5,029 nucleotides of DNA, taken from positions 1 through 5,029 of the forward strand of contig NVTG01000127.1 of assembly GCA_002401495.1 (NCBI GenBank), written 5' to 3'. The notes under the pieces are model-generated. The model saw only the letters and a list, made by a program, of their open reading frames with translations. It did no database searches and was not told the origin of the DNA. Below, piece after piece: positions 1-5,029 of the stretch (the stretch's first letter is position 1; each line of letters starts with the position of its first letter). Made by a program: the position numbers and the translations under genes. The stretch is from Candidatus Kaiserbacteria bacterium. GTDB taxonomy: Bacteria; Patescibacteria; Paceibacteria; UBA9973; UBA2100.

Positions 1-563
1 ATTGTCTTACTTTATTTATCAGATTTATAGTAATACAAATGATATTTGTAAAGCACAAAATATCGTTCTTTGAATTCGTTTGAGTTGAATTTCTTCAACA
101 GCAACCATCCTTTTCTCTCATAACTCTCACTATGTTAATCATAGAAACTTACTTTTTATTCATAAATACTTTTTCCACCCAGCCTAACACTCTCCTCAAC
201 TAATTAGTTCTGTATAGTATCATTATTTTCATTTTCCAAAAACGAAAAAACATAGTCATCAGGTTTGCAATATTTATGCAGATTTTCAATGAGCTAATAA
301 ATATTGTCATTTCCATTCAGCTGCCTCTTTGCTAAAGGATTCCGTGAATCTTTCTACAACATAAACAAACCGTAATCTTTTTCTTTAAATTTCTGAGCTA
401 TGTTATCTACTGCTGATCGGTAATTAAATTTTGTGTTCAGTGTTTTCAGTATTTAACTAACTTGAGTTTCTCTTGTTATCACAACTGCGCTGTACTGCTC
501 GCTCTACTACCCTCCGATGTTTATTCGCAGCTTGCAATCGCCATTTGGAAGTGTTTCAAGCAT
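1..563 (-). CDS. RA-PH domain protein, N-terminal part (C-terminus cut off by window edge)
   Basis: Read on the minus strand with TAA/TAG as Gln, this is 187 open codons from the ATG at 563-561 to the window edge; the gene continues beyond it. The upstream in-frame stop is TGA at 614-612 and no other in-frame ATG lies between, which fixes the start. Residues about 10-110 look like a Ras-association fold: a basic first strand (KLRINIGG), a second strand (YSAVVITRETQV) leading into a helix, then GLFMLQKD and DDYVFSFLENE. From about residue 147 a PH domain begins: RKGWLLLKKF, then FKERYFVLYKYHLYYYKS, with the usual GWL and the RYFVL-LYYY strand pair. Family knowledge: RA followed by PH occurs in Grb7/10/14 and in RIAM/lamellipodin, which join Ras-like GTPases to phosphoinositide membranes. 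That this protein does so is inference. It is divergently oriented to the DBF4-like gene. The PH call is firm and the RA call fairly good; the full protein is unknown. Confidence 0.82.
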
Positions 564-754
564 TTATAATTTAATGTATTAAAGTTGGCTGCTCAAATTT
601 AAATTATTTTCTCACCCGCCATAAACCCCAAAGTGAAAAAGTCTTTATTAATAGAAGAGAAAGATCGACAACCTGTGACTAATGAGTGAATATTAAAGTA
701 TTTTAAACAATAGATCAGTTGTATAATAGAATTTAATTTAAAAAAGTTAATCTA
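564..754. promoter_or_regulatory. Divergent intergenic spacer, presumed bidirectional promoter
   Basis: These 191 bp separate the start codons of two head-to-head genes, so both core promoters and 5' UTRs must lie here. The stretch is AT-rich, more so next to the plus-strand start, where an A/T-rich leader precedes the ATG at 755. One GC-richer patch (CTCACCCGCCATAAACCCC, about 611-629) sits in the middle. In-frame TGA stops at 612-614 (minus strand) and 683-685 (plus strand) bound the two reading frames. I see no motif I can name with confidence. The promoter role is inferred from gene layout only. Confidence 0.55.
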
Positions 755-3334
755 ATGAACCCTATATTCAATGAAAGAGCAAATGTGGGACATTTATCCC
801 AAAGGCAATCAACGCTGCTCCCCAACACTAATCTCAGGAATTCCATGCTTTCCAATTCTCAGGCAGACTTGGGTGCGAACGAGTCTCACCCTCAATAAAA
901 TCAGAACCACCGCTCAATGGGGACTTTGCCTGAAGAGAAACAAAAGAGGGGCATCTATGGAAGAAATGAACTGAATCAAGATATCAAAGAGAGAATGAAC
1001 GTGGGGCTAACGAATCTTAAAGATGCGCAGAACTTCAACAATATGAAGTTCTTCATCTGTCTACCTGGAAGATCAGAGAAAGATATCAAAGCGTATCAGT
1101 CAAAAATAAGAGAATTTGGGGGAAAAGTGGGATCAATTCCTGAAGGCCCCGAGTTAACAGTTGTTTTACCTAACAATGTTACAGCTCTCCCTGATAGTGA
1201 GTTCTTGAAGGACCTAGGAATCACTATGCCTGAATAGCAAATGTCAGACAAATAGATTCAACATTCCCAGAATTAAAAACGAATTAGGAAAATACTTTCC
1301 AACTTCAATGTTGAGCAGAAGCCTACAAAAACTGAGGCTGTAACCTTATACAATATAGTGAAGCAGAAGCAGTTCAGTTTGATATCGGTAAAACATCTGG
1401 AGATCAAAAGTTGGTACCTTGAGAGTCTTAATCTTCAATGGCATTATAAGCGCGGGTTAAAAGATCAATACACGACTAAAAATTCCGCGGTTATATGCAT
1501 CACGTCCTTTAAGAAGCGCAGAAATAAAACTTTTGATGTTTGCGCTCATGAATTTCACCGCAAATCTGATGATCTTCAATAAAATCCCGGTTTAGACGTT
1601 CCTACTTTCAATGCAAATGCGCCATTGGGAACGAGTATATTTCAACTTCAAAAAGAAAGAGAATTTGCAATTATAAACGAACAAAATTTATATGATAAAT
1701 ACTTTCTTGGGATTAAAAAATTAGGCATAAAAGTCCCAATAGCTGATGAAATTTTTGAACCTGTCCCTGGTAAAAATCACACAATCTGCGCGGTGTGTAG
1801 AGAGAAATTTGAAGATTACATTGACCACATTACAAGTGATACGCATAAAATAAAAGTCAATCACTGCCAAGGGATTTACTCATAAATTGATGAAACGATC
1901 AAAGATATCTTCTTACGACAGGAAGACGTTCAGAAAAATAAGCACATTTAAGCCTTTGAAGAAAATTAGGAACAGATCTAAAAAGAAAATAGCTTATAAA
2001 ATTCCCCAGTTAAAACAAAGCCAACTCCTCTTGTGAAACCAAAAGCTCCAAGGCGGAGAAATACATCCAAAAAGGATCAATAACAAACTCTAGAATCAAT
2101 GGAGAAGCAAGAAGCGAAGCCAGTAGATCACGAAATTCCAAATGTTAAAATAAGTATTGAAAGAACTCCCATTAAGAAAGCAAGTAGAGAAGTTGCTGCT
2201 AAATCAACCTTTGGAAGATTTGAAAAAACTTTCAAAAAGTAAAAATAAGATAAGAAAGCATAGCAGGTTGAGAAGATGTACGACCGATCTGTTTCTGCTG
2301 GAAGAGCTAGCTTGGAGACAAAGTAAGCCTAGACTCCCCAGAAGTCGAGACAACTAAAATAACCAATTGCTTCGCCCTTGAAAAATGTTGTTGAATCCTA
2401 AGTTCCATCTGTAGAATCCCCAATGGCGTCACCTGAACGCATTCAACTAAAAGAAATCGAAATGGCTAACTCATTTTTAGTTACTCCGCCACCAAAACTA
2501 ACAGAAATAAGAGCTTCAACATCTTTTCTAAAGTAAAATGATTCACCAAAGAAATCTCCCCTGCATCTCTAAACATCAACCTAAAAAGATTTGTCAACTT
2601 AGTTTTAATCCCTAAAAAAGGTTTCTCTTACTCCAACTCAGAGAACGACTCGTGCTTCAGGTAAGCTTGAAAACAACGAGAGTAAGCTATCAGGTCAGAA
2701 GTCTGTACCTCAGATAACTGAAAAGAGCAGCGTAACAAGCGGGAATCACGGCCACAACACGAGGTTTTAACGACAGCAGTCGAACACTCATCAACTAGTT
2801 CCCGCTTCTCCTAAAAAAGCTGTTGAGTCAAATAGAAGTTCTTTGAAAGGAACTTTCATTCGCTCAAGTCAGGAGAATTATGGTAAGATTAAATTCAATA
2901 CAAAAAGAAACAGAAAATAAATGGAATTGGAATCGACGCCTGTTAGAAGTGGGCATGAGTCAAAGAGAAAGATATTGACAGTAAAAGGAACTACTGAAGA
3001 ATTGAAAGTTGCCACTGACAATCATAGTCCTTTGAAAAATGATTTCTCAGCCACAAAACTGAACAAACAACTGCTGGATTCTAAAATTTGGATTGACAGT
3101 GTGAATAAACCTTAAACTCCATTTGTTTCAAGCATTGGTGGCAATAAGAGAACTTTGGCTCCAGTTCAATCTACTGGTATTGAATCAGAAAAGAAGAAGC
3201 AATCTCCAAACACCATGAAAAAAGGAGGTAAAAATAGACTAAGCTAGTCAACAAAGAAGGATAACACATACTAGACCACACTTGAGCTCTACTGCACAAC
3301 ATCCAAGGGAACATAAGTTTCTGCTTTAATTTGA
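755..3334 (+). CDS. DBF4: Dbf4-like regulatory subunit of Cdc7 kinase (DDK)
   Basis: An uninterrupted 859-codon frame with about 29 in-frame TAA/TAG codons read as Gln, ending at TGA 3332-3334. ATG 755 is the first ATG after the in-frame TGA at 683. Known role of the family: Dbf4 binds and activates Cdc7 kinase, which phosphorylates Mcm2-7 to fire replication origins in the nucleus. Visible domains: a polar N-terminus (1-95); a BRCT-like motif N (about 97-225: MKFFICLPG, FGGKVGSI, TVVLPNNV, then LYNIVKQKQFSLISVKHLE); a weaker motif M candidate (about 260-297, with VPTFNANAPLGTSIF); and the motif C zinc finger C345-x2-C348-x9-H358-x5-H364 with the typical KFEDYIDHI spacer. Residues 380-859 are disordered, basic and Gln/Ser-rich, with a KEN box at 410, many S/T-P-x-K/R sites and a C-terminal QTTLELY. 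Human DBF4 is somewhat shorter (about 670 residues). No intron is needed. The zinc finger spacing is what makes the call strong. Confidence 0.88.
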
Positions 3335-3417
3335 CTATAATTATCCTTCGTTTGAATCTTAAAGTTATTTAATTATTGAATTATAATATCTAATTTAAAT
3401 TCTCATCTGAAATCAAG
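3335..3417. promoter_or_regulatory. Tandem intergenic spacer (3' flank of DBF4, promoter of the next gene)
   Basis: Only 83 bp separate the TGA of the DBF4-like gene from the next ATG on the same strand. The stretch is strongly AT-rich, with runs such as TTATTTAATTATTGAATTA, against clearly more GC-rich coding DNA on both sides. It must hold the 3' end signals of the upstream gene and the start region of the downstream one, unless the two are transcribed together. No recognisable polyadenylation or TATA element can be singled out in such AT-rich sequence. Confidence 0.5.
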
Positions 3418-4994
3418 ATGTCAGTGAAACCAATATTTTTTGAAGCCATGAACGTCGGTCGTCACATAAAGAAGTAAGCATCACCTCTCATATATCCCAC
3501 AGGACCAAGAAACGCTATGTATGGAAATTTGAGCTTGACGGGGAAAATATTACCATTGAAATGTTCAACTCTACATTATCTGGAAAGAAAAAAGTTTTAA
3601 TGAATGGGAAGATACTGATTGAGACATCTAAATTGTCTGGAGCATTCTAATATCCTTTTACAGTTAAGAAGCATATGGTGAATATAGTGTAGCTTGGAGA
3701 TAAATACGAATTGAGAATTGATAATCAGTCCTTCTCCCATTTGTATGACCAAGAAAGAACAAAACGAGCATTCAACTTTGAGGGAGGGAATAGAGGACCT
3801 CCTCAGGCAGTCAATGATCCCTATGCTGCTCATGAATATGGAGCTAGAAATCAAGGAGCTGGTGGCGGAGGATAAGCTTTTGAAGCCCCAGCACCAAAGC
3901 CAGCAGCTGGTGGTGATATGGAATTAAGTCAATCTGAGATGGAAGAGTAAAAGAAAATGTTGGAATATTATGAAAAACAAAAGTAATAGAATAAACCTTC
4001 AAAGCCGGTATAAGCTGCCAATAAACCTTAATTCAAAGATGACTATAATCCAAATGATTTCGACTTTGGAAATGATTTTGATAAGTATGATTAGAAATAA
4101 GAGCAACCAGGATAACAGCAGAATTTCTGGGATAAGGATAATTAGAATGCAGCTCCTGCAGGAGGGAACTTTGATTTTGCTGGAGGTGCACCTTAGAATG
4201 AGGCAGTGTAGGAAAAACCTCAAGAACAACCAATAGACTTACTTGGAGGATTAGACTTTGCACAACCTGAGCCAGCACAAGCTCCACCCGCTGCAGTAGG
4301 AGGAGGAGATTTATATGGAGGAGATGCAAATAATCCAGGTGGAGACTTATTTGGAGGAGGAATATCTGAACCAGCACAACCAAGTAATGATTTACTAGGA
4401 GGTGGAGGAGGAAATGAACCTTTAGTTCCTGAATAAAAGCAACCTGCTTAATCAGGATTTCAACCTAATATTGGAAATCCATTTGGTGGAGGTGGTGGTG
4501 CTTAGGCGTTTAATACTGCTGCACCAGTTGGATAAGGAATGGGAGGAAATATGGGTGGAAATATGGGTGGTGGTATGTAATAACCCAACCCATTCGCTAC
4601 TGGGATGGGTGGTGGTGGTAATCCAATGATGGGAGGTGGAAATCCTATGATGGGCGGAGGTGGAGGCAATCCTATGATGGGAGGTGGCAACCCTATGATG
4701 GGAGGTGGCAACCCTATGATGGGTGGTGGTGGAGGTAACCCCATGATGGGCGGTGGAGGTAACCCCATGATGGGCGGCGGCGGTGGTGGAATGCAATAAC
4801 CCAATCCGTTTGGACAACAACCACCACCTCAACAGCAACAACAACAACAACCAAACCCATTTTAAACAGGAGCTCCAATGGGAGGAGGAATGCCACCATA
4901 ATAGCAACAGCAACAATAGCCATTTGCAACTAGTGCTGCCCCAAGTGGAGGATAACAAAACACAGGATCGACGCCATTTGATTTGTTCAATTGA
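3418..4994 (+). CDS. FAIM-like domain fused to a disordered NPF/DLF-rich endocytic-adaptor-type tail
   Basis: Two exons, 3418-3473 and 3503-4994, give 515 residues with TAA/TAG as Gln and end at TGA 4992-4994. Without the 29-nt intron the 3418 ATG frame stops at 3601, and the domain frame loses its first strand. Residues about 24-107 resemble one lobe of Fas apoptotic inhibitory molecule (FAIM): YVWKFELDGENITIEM, LSGKKKVLMNGK and KYELRIDNQSFSHLY match FAIM's W-L-DG, SGKR-VDGK and YEYTLEIDGKSL-KY blocks. Residues 158-185 form a charged, probably helical stretch (SEMEEQKKMLEYYEKQ). The rest is low complexity: acidic FDF patches, I263-D-L-L-GG-L-D-F, D300-L-F, D315-L-L, NPF at 344, 381, 453 and 470, seven NPMM repeats, two Q7 tracts and a terminal PFDLFN. 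NPF binds EH domains, and DLL/DLF motifs bind clathrin and adaptor subunits in epsin and AP180 families, so an endocytic role is inferred. No membrane segment or signal peptide is seen. The FAIM assignment is by eye and moderate; the gene model is strong. Confidence 0.8.
3474..3502 (+). other. 29-nt spliceosomal intron
   Basis: The segment starts GTAAGC and ends CACAG. Removing it joins AA to G as a Lys codon (residue 19) and shifts frame 1 of exon 1 into frame 3, where the FAIM-like domain is read. Its length is 3n+2, so retention would cause a frameshift and a stop at TGA 3601-3603 after about 60 codons. Tiny introns with full GT..AG ends are known in ciliates. The call rests on frame logic and splice-site consensus, not on transcript data. 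Confidence 0.8.
4608..4790 (+). repeat. In-frame G(3-5)-N-P-M-M tandem repeat, seven units
   Basis: Seven NPMM tetrads are separated by three to five glycines (and followed by six) inside the tail of the FAIM-like protein, at residues about 388-448. Units differ mostly at synonymous third positions (GGT/GGA/GGC, AAT/AAC, CCA/CCT/CCC), so the array is mostly old or maintained at protein level. One pair, 4680-4700 and 4701-4721, is an identical 21-bp direct duplication and looks recent. The phase is always a multiple of three. The array is flanked by NPF motifs on both sides. Confidence 0.9.
4830..4850 (+). repeat. Polyglutamine tract Q7 written only with CAA/CAG
   Basis: Seven consecutive Gln codons, all CAA except one CAG, follow PPP and precede PNPF in the tail of the FAIM-like protein. 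A simple CAA-rich run like this can change length by slippage. Confidence 0.85.
4899..4919 (+). repeat. Polyglutamine tract Q7 mixing TAA, TAG, CAA and CAG
   Basis: Seven consecutive Gln codons in the order TAA, TAG, CAA, CAG, CAA, CAA, TAG, between MPP and PF. All four Gln codons of the ciliate code appear inside one homopolymer, which is good local evidence that both TAA and TAG are sense codons here. Confidence 0.85.
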
Positions 4995-5029
4995 GTAGTA
5001 ATTTTAATTATCAACAATTGTTAACCTGT
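4995..5029. other. Start of the 3' flank of the FAIM-like gene
   Basis: These 35 bp follow the TGA and turn AT-rich at once, as in the other spacers. They contain the 10-bp palindrome AACAATTGTT (5013-5022). No telomere repeat or new gene start can be recognised before the window ends. Confidence 0.4.

Noticed and set aside
771..974. Short plus-strand frame starting at ATG 771
   Set aside because: It overlaps the start of the DBF4-like gene in another frame, has no recognisable content, and ATG 755 opens the long frame.
2157..2357. Plus-strand frame rich in Lys and Leu
   Set aside because: An out-of-frame reading inside the DBF4-like gene, whose own frame runs through without any TGA.
755..3334. 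A decayed pseudogene with many stop codons
   Set aside because: All apparent stops are TAA or TAG and none is TGA over 859 codons. Domains before and after them stay in one frame, which is expected from the code and not from decay.
3597..4383. Several minus-strand open frames (3597-3854, 3999-4229, 4033-4383)
   Set aside because: They overlap the second exon of the FAIM-like gene, are Ile/Leu-rich antisense readings and show no known domain.
4502..4804. Minus-strand proline-rich frame with repeated PPPIIG/PPPIMG units
   Set aside because: A mirror of the GGGNPMM array on the other strand. The plus-strand frame is continuous with a well-supported gene and ends at a proper TGA.
4452..4958. 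Long minus-strand open frame rich in Ser, His, Leu and Trp
   Set aside because: It is the complement of the Gly/Asn/Pro/Met and polyglutamine repeats of the FAIM-like gene. It has no domain signal, and its openness comes from the repeat composition.
5013..5022. 10-bp palindrome AACAATTGTT after the last stop
   Set aside because: A perfect palindrome this short in AT-rich DNA is expected by chance, and no stem-loop extends beyond it.
1..5029. Telomeres, micronuclear internal eliminated sequences or scrambled segments
   Set aside because: No C4A4/G4T4 runs lie at the ends, and the coding frames are continuous and in order apart from one ordinary GT..AG intron.

Overview
The window reads as protein-coding DNA from a eukaryote that uses a ciliate-type genetic code: TAA and TAG stand for glutamine and TGA is the only stop. 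Read with the standard code it breaks into short fragments. Read with the ciliate code it resolves into three long, gap-free genes with recognisable domains. Very short spacers (191 and 83 bp), one 29-nt GT..AG intron and AT-rich spacers fit a compact ciliate macronuclear genome with several genes per chromosome. No C4A4/G4T4-type telomere repeat is visible, so the window looks like an internal piece. I cannot name the genus. Rarer lineages with the same code (some diplomonads and oxymonads, dasycladalean algae) are less likely.

Layout. Positions 1-563, minus strand: the N-terminal 187 residues of a Ras-association (RA) plus pleckstrin-homology (PH) protein, which runs off the left edge. Positions 564-754: a divergent spacer that must hold both promoters. 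Positions 755-3334, plus strand: an 859-residue Dbf4-like protein, the regulatory subunit of the Cdc7 (DDK) replication kinase. It has a BRCT-like motif N, a plausible motif M, a perfect Dbf4-type CCHH zinc finger, a KEN box, a dense set of CDK consensus sites and a C-terminal PIP-box-like peptide. Positions 3335-3417: an 83-bp AT-rich spacer. Positions 3418-4994, plus strand: a two-exon gene for a 515-residue protein. It joins one FAIM-like beta-sandwich domain to a long disordered tail with four NPF motifs, DLL/DLF motifs, a Gly-Asn-Pro-Met-Met repeat and two polyglutamine tracts. Positions 4995-5029: the start of its 3' flank.

The three genes do not look like one pathway. The first suggests small-GTPase and phosphoinositide signalling at membranes, the second control of replication origin firing, and the third, by its tail motifs, clathrin/EH-domain endocytic traffic. 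The most unusual item is the third: a FAIM-type domain attached to an endocytic-adaptor-like tail. The strongest identification is Dbf4.
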